From NCBI GenBank assembly GCA_004151065.3, contig NWUY0305099672.1, forward strand, positions 1-29,774: a DNA stretch of 29,774 bases. Direction: 5' to 3'. This DNA is from Larix sibirica. Lineage: Eukaryota; Streptophyta; Pinopsida; Pinales; Pinaceae. Positions 10,301 to 18,989 of the stretch are shown piece after piece. How positions within the stretch are numbered: the stretch's first letter is position 1; every line of letters starts with the position of its first letter. The notes beneath the pieces are model-generated. The model worked only from the letters and a program-made list of their open reading frames with translations. It was not told where the DNA came from and made no database searches. A program made the translations under genes and the position numbers.

Positions 10301-12805
10301 AACTAAATGCGGATAAATATTAAAACTAAGTAGCAAAATCTTCAAATATTACTTCAGGGCTTGAAGTATTTCTATGCAAATTTCTCTCAGTGACTGATGG
10401 ATGGCTGGGTGAAGTTTGAGGTGTACTTTTTGTCTGGGGGAAAATAAATCTTTCGATAGATGTGTTCGTCTACCAGCCATACACGGGCCCTCCTTCCTTA
10501 CCGAGTATGTATTCCCTTACCGCTGATTATCATGTCCTTCCCCTCTCCTGTCAATACGTTTGCTCCCCCTATTATGTGCCTTGCCGATCTGTGCTTTCTT
10601 CGGAGTAGGAAATAGGCTGTCTTGACCTCTCTAGCCAGTAAGAAATAAAGGCAGTTCTAATGGGGAATTTCTTTTTGATCATGTAGCGAATGTGAATGCA
10701 AATACTTAGATTTCTTGCTTAAATCTCTCTTTGCAAAGAAATGAATAAATAAATGCGTGCGAGAGGAATGATATTCAAAAAGAGAAAGATCAAAAAGTAA
10801 AGAGGAAAAGGTGAGAAAGGTCCATTGGTCCTCGTTGCGTTCCGGTCCGCAAATAGATAGGAATTTGCTACGTACAGGGTGCTTTCAACACATGGGGGTG
10901 GCACTCGAGACGAATAATGACAGAACCATATCTGTGGATCAGAGATAAGTTTATTGACCTACCTCGGCCTCTTGCTCTCCAAATATATCTTTTCCGAGGG
11001 TCTAGCTTGCGGAATGTAAGTAAACCACCCACCCATTCGCCCTTTTAGAATCTATTTGATTTTACAACTAACATCTATGAACCGAAGATGAGGGTTTCTA
11101 AACTAAATACGCCGGATGGATAGCAGGTTGTTTTCTGCCCTGCCATTAAATAACATCATGGTTAGCCACTCCACTTTGTCTAGTTTCATAGGCTTGGTAA
11201 GTACCTTATTCTAGTTGGGGTTGCTGCTGATATTTTATATGTATGGGGGAGAAAGGATAACGACTAGAGATAATAACTTTCTTTTTCGTGGAAACTAACT
11301 TAGACAACGGATTAATTATAGTCAAGGATATCCCGCTCTTAATGCATCTAAGGACTACTTACTAACATTCATTGGGTTACTTCGGGCTGCTGCAACCGAA
11401 TATTGCTTGGATTTCTTAGTTACTACTTATTTTCCATATTTTTATTGGCGCTGGCTCAGCCATTAGTTTGAACAGAAATAATCTGCTGGAATGAAGGAAG
11501 AAGGTGCATCCTTTTTCTATGTAGTATAAAAAAGAAATAAGATTGGTTTTGGATAGCTTACTCAATTATAGGAAGGCATAGATATTTTTTTACCTCTTGC
11601 TTTCTCTTGCTTCTTTCCAGTCATCTCTTTCCCCGGGAAGGAATTAGCATTAAAACCCTCCCTAATGGATACCTCTTAATATCAGGTAGAAGATGATTTA
11701 TTTTGTACACCGGTAATAACTAATATGATACGCTACACGGTTAGAAACAAAGCATAAGCAGCTAAGCTGCCTTCAGCAGGCGTCGATTGGTCTGAACACG
11801 GACGGGTTGGAATGAAGGAAACACGGGGCAACAGCCTAACTCGCTCAGTCACTTACTTTACCATATTAGATTTTTTATTGCAGTCCTAGTTTCCGTACTC
11901 TTTTTCTACTCTTTCTATACCGCCTGAGTTTTTGTTTGCATTTTACTCAATAACTAGAAGGAACCGCATGGAAGAGTGTATTTCTCGATGGGCATCCACT
12001 TTCTATTTTGAGCTCGAACCCCTTAGTTAAGAGCTATAACCCCAGCTACCCTTTTTTAGTCAATAAGTTCTCCCTGCTTTAGTTTCAATCTGATATCTCA
12101 GTTCGAATCCAGGGCTTACTTAGTTGAGACTTGGATCTACCCACCCAGATTTTAGGTTTAGTCACCAGCTTTTTATGTACCAGGTTGCTTTTCTTTTTAA
12201 AGCTTTTCCCCTTTTTCGAAGCGGATAGGGTTTCTCATATTACTAATGAGAAAAAAGTGATTATTGAATGGACAAAAGGAGATTGTACGGAAACCTAGGA
12301 GTCGTAACTCTATTGTCAAGCATTAACACTCCAGTGTTCGGATATAACTGCGACTGGTAGGTAAACCCTGAGCTCTGCGAAGGCTTTTACGGGAATAAAT
12401 CTGGGGTCCTTTCAGTTTGAGTGAGGGGAAGAAATAGGCAGGTCCTACCTAGTCAGGTCTTTATCGACCCTTCGAACGTTACGTAAACCCTACAGATATG
12501 ATCCTTATCAACCCTGCTATTTTGAACCCGCGAAGTCAACCCAGGATGGACCAGGGAGGTCTTTCAATGTCCCCAAATTCTCCGCCTTGAAGTGTTTCAA
12601 GCGATTACATTGATCCGTTAACACATGTCTCAGCAACACAAAGATAGGTTGCATTCACCCCGACTAACGCCATATCCGTTGTAAATTCGTGTAATATACG
12701 TGATTACACAGTCTCATAATTTCTCTTTTAATTTCTTTCATTTAAAAGCCTTCGCATAGCAAAAAGAGGTACGTTCAGTGACTTTTATACCTAATAAAGG
12801 AAGGG
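10301..12805. other. spacer without recognised gene
   Basis: Nothing in either strand matches a family I know. A GTTCGAATCC string at 12103-12112 resembles a tRNA T-loop but no stems fit around it. The sequence up to about 10480 may still belong to the leader of the retroelement (an EKFAWKYFKP-like reading with stops appears on the minus strand), but this is too weak to call. Confidence 0.5.
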
Positions 12806-13170
12806 TAGGGGGGGATTCTCATTGATCCCAGAGGAAATAGAATTAACATATGCCTGGGGTCTTGGAATAGCAACAAACAACGAAGTAGAGGCTCTAGCTA
12901 TGTTCCAAGGATTAACCTTGATGACGAATAGAGGGTTCAGTAACTTCACAGTGCTGGTTGACTCCAAAACTATTATCCGACATCTGTACTACAAGACAGC
13001 TCCATGAGATAAAAGACTCAGAAGACTTATTCAAAGGTCTTCTCATAAATTAGTTGCAATCCTTGGGAAAATCAATTTATTTCAGGTGCTGAGGATCCAT
13101 AACACCTTGGCGGATCAACAAGCAAATGAGACAGTGAGCCTCGGAATAGTAAAAAGGGAGGACCTATCAA
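12806..13170 (+). pseudogene. RNase H-like (RVT_3 type) pseudogene
   Basis: The plus strand reads GGILIDPRGNR, then after a one-base frame change TYAWGLGIATNNEVEALAMF, QGLTLMTNRGFSNFTVLVDS and KTIIRHLYYKTAP. This is the order of the plant RNase H-like domain found at the end of non-LTR retroelement and related proteins: Gly-rich strand, N-E-A-E-A glutamate helix, then the DS aspartate strand. In the same frame it continues through a TGA at 13005-13007 into DKRLRRLIQRSSHKLVAIL, KINLFQVLRIHNTLADQQAN. The sense residue at the TGA is probably Arg (CGA to TGA), an inference from the basic context. The leading FDGA strand is absent or unrecognisable. A frameshift plus a stop argue for a dead copy. 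It is not continuous with the Ty3/gypsy remnant and lies on the other strand. Confidence 0.72.
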
Positions 13171-13367
13171 CCACTCCTCTGTCTCGATTCCGTCCCATAA
13201 ATTCCCTACTGTCCCGGATAGAGTTAGCCAGTGCTGTAAGATCCAACCACACTACTAGTAAATTAATTGCGCTCCGCACGCGAGTTTCCTCCATGTTGTG
13301 TCGGTTTCAGATACATGAGGGCAGAACACGTGTATTAGGCATCAACCCCTATTCCTCCTACCGTCAG

Positions 13368-13520
13368 TCGAGTGGTATCAGTTGGAGATGGTATTGCACG
13401 TGTCTATGGATTTCAGTTGAATCTTGAGAATGCAAATGTAGGTATCGTGGTATTTGGCAACTCCGCTGTGAAAGGAATAGCGTTGAATCTTGAGAACGAG
13501 CCTCAGATACAGGAGCGTGA
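13368..13520 (+). pseudogene. atp1: rearranged fragment of mitochondrial atp1
   Basis: RVVSVGDGIARVYG is the conserved N-terminal stretch of the F1 ATP synthase alpha subunit. In atp1 it is followed by about twenty residues and then by VKGIALNLENENVGIVVFG. Here the intervening part is lost, the frame runs straight into LNLENANVGIVVFGN, and then repeats the block again as VKGIALNLENE. So about 45 codons of atp1 have been deleted inside and partly duplicated. The rest of atp1 (nucleotide-binding and C-terminal domains) is absent downstream. A full alpha subunit is about 507-510 residues, so this piece cannot work in ATP synthase. Confidence 0.8.
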
Positions 13521-13950
13521 TAGTAGCAATATCATAATGTGCGTAAATCAACAAGTAAGAAGTCAATTTGTATTCATGTCTGGCTCTCAAATTGTGTGGA
13601 AGCGGACCTATTCTGCAAATAGAGCGCAGCCTTCTTTCGGCAAGGTTAGAAATCTATACTATAAAATAGATTTTGATTTACCAGGCGTATCCCTGCTGAA
13701 CCCACTAATTCTACTTTGGGTGGGTGAAAATACTGATAAGAAAATGCGCTTTTGCATAATGAAGCAGCCATTTTTTTGTTCTTTCCTGATAGGGCTTGAG
13801 GCACATCTTGACCGGCGGCAGCTGCAAGCAACGTTTTCGCGCCTCTTCAAGAAGGGTGGTAATCCCTCCGTTCTCTTTCAAATCGAAGCCCGCCATGGGC
13901 TTAATTCTTTATGTGGCGATCTAACTCGGGCCGAACTCGATGGGGGTTAA
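13372..13950 (+). CDS. chimeric open frame, atp1 scrap at its N-terminus
   Basis: A 192-codon frame opens in the atp1 fragment and runs on in phase through sequence I do not recognise, ending GDLTRAELDGG. The first codon used is GTG and the first in-frame ATG is near 13535, so if it is translated the start is uncertain. Past residue 50 there is no clear domain; IMKQPFFCSFLIGLEA is mildly hydrophobic but short for a membrane span, and HLDRRQLQATFSRLFKKGG is basic. Frames that fuse a piece of an ATP synthase gene to unknown sequence are a familiar product of plant mitochondrial recombination, and a few such chimeras cause cytoplasmic male sterility; nothing here shows that this one is expressed. 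It could equally be chance openness. Confidence 0.3.
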   Translation: MVSVGDGIARVYGFQLNLENANVGIVVFGNSAVKGIALNLENEPQIQERDSSNIIMCVNQQVRSQFVFMSGSQIVWKRTYSANRAQPSFGKVRNLYYKIDFDLPGVSLLNPLILLWVGENTDKKMRFCIMKQPFFCSFLIGLEAHLDRRQLQATFSRLFKKGGNPSVLFQIEARHGLNSLCGDLTRAELDGG

Positions 13951-14238
13951 TTCGTGTTTCAATGGGGTCTTAGCATTGATGAGATCTATTCTCGAGCGAA
14001 AGCCAGTGAATTAAAGGTAACAATAGTTCCTCAGGTTATAGCCCAATTTCACCGCCGATGCAGATCTGGCCCATGCTTTGCCGAAAATGCTAGAGGAGCA
14101 ACCCTCTATAACCCCATAGGGCCCTCCCTGATTCCGCCCCGGCAAAACAGTCTAGCGTCGCTGGAGCGAAATATACCCGTAAGAAGGAAGAAAGCATTTG
14201 GACCAAAAGAGTCTTTTGTGACTCCGCAGGCCCTATGA
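13951..14238 (+). CDS. open frame continuing the chimeric frame after one TAA
   Basis: Directly behind the TAA at 13948-13950 and in the same frame lies another 95-codon open stretch, with WGLSIDEIYSRAKASELKV, VIAQFHRRCRSGPCFAENAR and a basic C-terminus. Together with 13372-13950 this gives about 290 codons with a single stop. No family was recognised and there is no ATG start (first candidate codon is GTG). It may be the second half of one broken frame. Confidence 0.2.
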   Translation, partial: FVFQWGLSIDEIYSRAKASELKVTIVPQVIAQFHRRCRSGPCFAENARGATLYNPIGPSLIPPRQNSLASLERNIPVRRKKAFGPKESFVTPQAL

Positions 14239-15173
14239 TACACCATTGGAAAAAGCCAATCCTACGTGGGATCACCAAGCTGTGCCCTAACCAAGCCAAA
14301 ACTTGGAACTTACAGGATCCCAACTTCCTAGGAGCAGGAAAGTTGTTAGATCTCAACCAGAGGTATAGGCGAACGAGTCCTCCATCAGGCTCATCTTCCA
14401 TTTCAGTATTTAGCAAATGACCAGTTGCCTGGCTGAGGTGGACCTTATGACTAAGCCCTGGAACGACTCTCAAAGAGGCTAATGCCCCAAAGAAATACGC
14501 CCTTCTCCCTTCCCCCAAAGCTCCGAGCAAAGGACATTAAACCCCTTAAGCATAGAAATTTGAATGTCCAATGGCTGGTCGGGGAAGCCAGACTTTATGT
14601 AGCTACTTAGTTTCTTACTGTTTAGCCCTACACCCTCGATCTCCAGAGAGAAAAGAGCGCTGCTCCCCTGGACACCTTGGGTTATAACCTTTGAATCGAA
14701 ACCAGTTAAAGCAAAGATAACTTCGATCAAACTGGGGAGCTCCATCAAAAAAGAACCACCGAGTGATAGAATATTCACAAGTAGTCGTCTTTGTTCCGTC
14801 ATTGGAGTGGATAATGGAACTCTTCTTCTAAAGTGGTAAGCGCGGGCCAGCAATGGGCAGGGGGGGTTGGGTGTTATATATATACCTATATATATGTATT
14901 AACGCACTTTCCAAGGAAAACAAAAAAGCTTGCCAAGTTACACACACCTGAATAATTTTGATGTTTTGACCGTTCATCACTCCATCTATATCTATTTCCT
15001 GGCAGGCCCACGCTTCGGAGCGTTTGACCGGTGGCGGTCGCCCAGGCCCGCGCTTTGGAAGTAGTTGCTTTTGGCTTAGGTTTTCTGGCGGAGAATCATG
15101 ATCTAATGGCAATTCTTTGCGGAATGCGGAAGTGAGAGCCTTTGGTAAGCTGTTGTATATTGGATCAGCAGAG
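14239..15173. other. region of overlapping unrecognised open frames
   Basis: Minus-strand frames 14090-14530 (146 codons), 14479-14853 (124 codons) and 14828-15193 (121 codons) overlap each other. I recognise none of them: there are readable stretches such as LIEVIFALTGFDSKVITQGV and RGPGRPPPVKRSEAWACQEI, but no domain. The base composition is richer in G and C than the surrounding spacer, which lowers the stop frequency on both strands. An imported fragment or a scrambled gene are both possible. A TA-alternating inverted repeat at 14876-14895 is too simple to interpret. Confidence 0.35.
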
Positions 15174-15202
15174 GTACGTAGTCGCTCGACCAAAGGGAGA
15201 GG
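15174..15202 (+). repeat. dispersed ~30-bp CTCGACC element, copy 4
   Basis: GTCGCTCGACCAAAGGGAGA, then GG. It keeps CTCGACC and the AGGGAGAGG end but has lost the TAG. Just downstream GTAGTCGCTTATATAG repeats the word TACGTAGTCGCT found at its left edge. Confidence 0.5.
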
Positions 15203-15896
15203 AGCCTGCCTCGGAATACGTAGTCGCTTATATAGATATAGATAGGTACAGATAAAAGAACGAGGAAATGGATATGGATAAGGAAGGATGGCTCGCCTTT
15301 TTTACTTTTATATGATATTTTAAAAGGTGTTCCCTGTATTCCAAAAGAGCATAAGGAAGGGTTTGGTACCAATTATCATAGCTGCTATCATAGCCAGTAG
15401 TCCGAGCCAGAAGGTCATTGCCGGATGGTAAGAGCCATACAGGTCAGGGAGGGCAGGTAGATAGAGAGATATATTTTGCGAGAGGGGACTTAAAGTTTTC
15501 AGGGAGAGGGGCTAAGTAGAACCATTCACGCACGCTGGTCGGCTTGTCTATCATGCTACTTGCCTTCATCGAACTTGCTGCCAACCTACGACGAAGAACA
15601 ATGATGGATGGATGGATGCTTTGCTCGACTAATCCGACGAGATTCTGCTTAGATAAAATAACCCGACCACCGATCCTTCGAACTATCAGATTACCTGATA
15701 CCCTCGACCGGAGACCTACCTGCTGGCTGATCGATCTCTTGACGCTTGCCTGAGATCTTCTATCCACCTCTGCCTAACCCACCAACACCCGACTTCCGTG
15801 GAATCATCATAAATATATCTAAAGATTCCGCTAGGGGTGGTCTAACGGACGAATAACTGCCCACATATACCGGGAAGACAACTTACCCATCATTCT
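15203..15896. other. spacer without recognised gene
   Basis: A 107-codon minus frame (15444-15767) and a 69-codon plus frame (15544-15753) overlap one another; neither has a motif I know. The only structure is the short repeat block at 15371-15436. Confidence 0.45.
15371..15436 (+). repeat. degenerate GGTCATAGCC array, block 2
   Basis: ATCATAGCTGCTATCATAGC, then CAGTAGTCCGAGCC and AGAAGGTCATTGCCGGATGG. The words AAGGTCATTGCCGG and ATCATAGCCAGT tie it to the blocks at 695-905 and 15897-16028. Confidence 0.6.
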
Positions 15897-16028
15897 GCCG
15901 ATAATTGCCAGGAGGTCGCCATAGCCCGCCGGTAAAACCAAAGCCCATAGATAGACAGTGGCCGCCGATAGTCTCATTGCCGGAAGGTCATGGCCAACCA
16001 GTCATAGCAAGAAGGTCGGTGCCGATAT
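15897..16028 (+). repeat. degenerate GGTCATAGCC array, block 3
   Basis: Contains CAGGAGGTCGCCATAGCCCG, CCGCCGATAGTCTCATTGCC, GGAAGGTCATGGCC, AACCAGTCATAGC and GCAAGAAGGTCGGTGCCGAT. Five of these words have near-exact partners in block 1, about 15 kb away, in the same orientation. The two arrays therefore share an ancestor rather than arising independently. Confidence 0.65.
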
Positions 16029-16254
16029 AAAGATTCCCCTCACCCCCCCCCACATTCCCACCAGACAATAGAAATTTATTAATGCCTCAGGTTCGGCCCA
16101 GACACTAAGGTTCCTTGCACAATATTATTGAAAATCTTCTAATTTGGTTTCGTCTAATCAAATCTTATCTTTTGAGGGTACAATTGGAAACCTCATTGGG
16201 ACACTGAAATGGATTTTATTCTTACCCAACTATGATGCCTTCTCAGGAAGTTTA

Positions 16255-16438
16255 TATATTATGTTTTCATTTAGCTAAACTTCGCTTTTTGGGAAGATGA
16301 TGAAAGACTCATTGGGGGGACTAAAGGTGATTTCTTTTTAAGTAAGATCAGCATTTAACATATTTTATCTAGGATAGCGGGGATGGAATCAGATGCTTTG
16401 AGGTTAAGCGCCTTGTGATCCCTGCTGGCTAGAATATG
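16255..16438 (+). repeat. diverged direct duplication, copy A
   Basis: Matches 16562-16741 in order: ATTATGTTTTCATTTAGC / ATTATTATTTAGC, GCTTTTTGGGAAGATGATGA / CATTTTTAGGGGGTCAGATG, AAGATCAGCATTTAACATAT / GAGGATCACCATTTCATTAT, then GGAATCAGATGCTTTGAGGT / GGAAGCATTTGCTTTAAGGT. Both copies are followed by GGCTGGGATATGAACCGGGG-like sequence (16424-16445 and 16787-16807). Heavily diverged with small indels. Confidence 0.6.
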
Positions 16439-16444
16439 AACCGA

Positions 16445-16476
16445 GGGGCGGAGCCACTCGACCGATAGGGAGAGGG
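16445..16476 (+). repeat. dispersed ~30-bp CACTCGACCG element, copy 3
   Basis: GGGGCGGAGCCACTCGACCG, then ATAGGGAGAGGG. It sits between the two copies of the 16255/16562 duplication, immediately after copy A, and has no counterpart after copy B. Either it inserted after the duplication or copy B lost it. Confidence 0.7.
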
Positions 16477-16561
16477 CTTGCTTGCGATTGATTGATGGCC
16501 TACCGGGTTTGGTGCAGGCACAAGGTTGACTTGGATATAAATATATCTAAACCCTATCATT

Positions 16562-16741
16562 TTACATTATTATTTAGCAACACCTCATTTTTAGGGGGTC
16601 AGATGAAAACAGGTAACTTCGGGTACTCAAAATCATTTTTTATTACTGAGGATCACCATTTCATTATATTTATCTATGATTCGTGAGATGGAAGCATTTG
16701 CTTTAAGGTTCCGCGGGTCGCTGCTTGCTGGGATAATACCG
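16562..16741 (+). repeat. diverged direct duplication, copy B
   Basis: See copy A at 16255-16438. A 64-codon plus frame (16492-16686) overlaps this copy and has no counterpart in copy A, so I do not regard it as a gene. Confidence 0.6.
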
Positions 16742-17233
16742 GCTGGGAGATGAAAGATCTCGACAGGATGGATGGCTGGCGCGGGATGGCTGGGATATGA
16801 ACCGGGGCTCAATGCCAAGTATGGATCCCCAGCATTGAGGTAGGTAGGTCCCAATACCGCTACCGCGAGCCAATACCCGGCCGGGATACCATCATCGCCG
16901 TAGATCAGTGCCAATAGACGCTAGTTGATGCTGTCGATTCGATACAGGTGGAGATGCCAGTGCTGGGATGAACGGTTCGGAACCCGAAGTGCTTGCTTGG
17001 TTGCCTCAAAAGAGTAATGCTTAAGCCGATCGATCGAAGCATGTTCCCTTCCCTATTTGCTTGCAGTGGTGTTGGATGGGTGCGCAGTTAGGGTCTCTAG
17101 GTAGGTCTTCTCTCTTCCCCCATGCGTTCAGATATAAAGTTCGTTTGTTGGTTGGGTTAGTCGATCTCAGCATCATCGTTATTCTTCAGAGGTAAGTTGT
17201 TCTCCAGGTCGAAAGATATATCTATCTCTTCTC
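16742..17233. other. spacer without recognised gene
   Basis: GGATGGATGGCTGGC- and GGGATGG-type words recur between 16730 and 16980. The 93-codon minus frame 16633-16914 shows no recognisable motif. No RNA gene seen. Confidence 0.45.
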
Positions 17234-17345
17234 AGGCAGGAAGCAGTAAGACCGATATCAATTAGTTCTATGAAGGCAGTTCAGCCGATGAAGGCAGTTT
17301 GCAAGGTCGAAGCAGTCAGGCAGCAAGCGAAGGCAGGTTTAAGGT
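17234..17345 (+). repeat. tandem GAAGGCAGTT repeat, ~19-bp period
   Basis: GAAGGCAGT at 17272, GAAGGCAGT at 17290, GAAGCAGT at 17309 and GAAGGCAGG at 17329 give spacings of 18, 19 and 20 bases; GGAAGCAGTAAGACCGATAT at 17239 is an earlier unit. An inverted copy of the central part is at 2332-2362, and an isolated AAGGCAGTTCA occurs near 17889. Confidence 0.65.
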
Positions 17346-18239
17346 CCGGATTCTTCCCACAACGTCCCCGCCCCAAGATAGGTTTTTAGGAATATGTTGG
17401 CCATCAGAAGAGGAGATCTTTATACCCGTTTATTACTCCACAGGGGCTTATCCAGGGGCCTAATGAATGGTTGGGATGCTTTTGAATAATTGGGTCAGAT
17501 ACTCCTCGCTTGGGGCTGCTTGGATGAGCTGGGCTACTCGCCTCATACTTATAACTATGATTCAGTGTGAGGTGCACGGATCTTGAACTGTGGGAGCTGC
17601 CAATTGCTGGAAAAAAACATAGTTTGAAGTGGCGCAAGACCTGAACACAAAGAGCGGAAGGAAGGTTGAAGGGCGGGAAGATATATTTCTATTTATAAAT
17701 CTTTCCTTTGGCCATCCCTTCCATCCGTTCGATCTAACCAATGCTGTAAGGACAGGCAGTTGTGAAGTAGTTGTTGTTAAGAGTAAAGCAGCATAGTAAA
17801 GGTTCTAAGTGTAGACCCCTACCCCACCCCATCATCTGATATCTGATCTGATCTGATCTGATCTGATCAGTTCTGACAGGAATGAGTAAGGCAGTTCAAA
17901 CAACTAAGCAATCCAAGACTTACTGTGAATAGCTTTCCAACAAAAATAGTAGTATAGGCTTTCTTCAAAGGGAGGTACTGGTTTAAGTCACTCCTATTGA
18001 CCCCATTAAATCTTGTTATGGCTAGCTGAATCCGTTCCCACGTGCTACGATCCAACTGCTTGCTAATAGTTGTTCCTGTGCAACCCACCCACTTAAATTA
18101 ATCCAATCTAGTATAGTAAGCCGAGCTTCTGTTCGTATTAATGCTGTGCTGAAAGTGCCAACCCAAGAATAAATTATTACTTTTCCAACTTCTAGTCTAA
18201 AAGTAGGGATATAATATAAATAATTATGCTTTAACGTTT
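17346..18239. other. spacer without recognised gene
   Basis: Short minus frames 17404-17637 (77 codons) and 17867-18088 (73 codons) show no known motif. The only structure is the ATCTG microsatellite at 17841-17865. Confidence 0.45.
17841..17865. repeat. (ATCTG)5 microsatellite
   Basis: Five perfect ATCTG units, preceded by ATCTGAT and followed by ATCAG. It is the only perfect microsatellite of this unit size noticed in the window and is likely to vary in length. Confidence 0.9.
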
Positions 18240-18420
18240 TGCTGGTACAACCTGAGGGCCGGTAGAACCTAGGATGGGGGGGGGCTGGCGGCTTTTAGGC
18301 TTCGCGGGACCCTGGCTGATCTTACTGTACTCGCTGGTCTAATAACTCGGCTGGTGCAATAAACTGGCTGGTTGACCCCGGGCTGGGTTGACCCCGGGCT
18401 GGCTGGTGGCTTGGCTAGAG
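18240..18420 (+). repeat. GGCTGGT-rich degenerate repeat with a 16-bp tandem duplication
   Basis: GGCTGG, GCTGGT and CTGGCTGG recur throughout. At 18370-18385 and 18386-18401 the 16-mer GGTTGACCCCGGGCTG stands twice with no mismatch, so this part duplicated recently. A run of nine G lies near 18275-18284. Confidence 0.65.
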
Positions 18421-18989
18421 GGAGGAACGGTGGGGTTTTATGACCTCTTTCCTCTCGTAAACATGTGTACTGCTTGAATCATAAGTGTGGAATTGGTGCA
18501 CCTCATTCACCAGTTTAATTTAAAGTAACCCAAGCTGTCACCTCACTATTGTTGTGATTCTTGCTAACCCTGCCCCTGCTCCTGTGATAGCTCCTGTGAG
18601 GAGCCCTTGGCCCTTCAATAAGGTTACTCACAGGGGAATAATCCATGGGACAGAGTCTATGGGTCACCAGATTGGGAATGAATTATGAGGACACTCTAGT
18701 GTGGGATACTATACAAGCTACACGCTTATATACGCAATTAGCTTGGTTTGATTAGGATTGAACAAGACCGGGAACATCACGCTAAACTATAGGCATCAAA
18801 CAAAAACCTAGCTAGTACAGTCCGAACGGGGCGGGGTCAAAAAGCAGAAGTGAGTTAGGTCAGGGAATTGATGCCAAGAGCGAGTTTTACATTCTGGGAT
18901 AATAATGGGTCTAGGTCTTTCCAGGTCAGGTATCATAATAAGGGCTGGTCCTATCTGGTTATAGTGCTGCTGGTGTTACCACTGGAATG

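Noticed and set aside
12095-12125. GTTCGAATCC resembling a tRNA T-loop
   Set aside because: The five bases on each side do not pair, and no D-arm, anticodon arm or acceptor stem fits at the right distances.
14870-14900. TA-alternating inverted repeat
   Set aside because: Simple alternating TA always gives a palindrome; there is no reason to read a terminator or promoter into it.
16965-16995. GATGAACGGTTCGGAACC as a possible group II intron domain V
   Set aside because: The stem-loop does not have the length, bulge and tetraloop of domain V, and no intron ORF or exon lies beside it.
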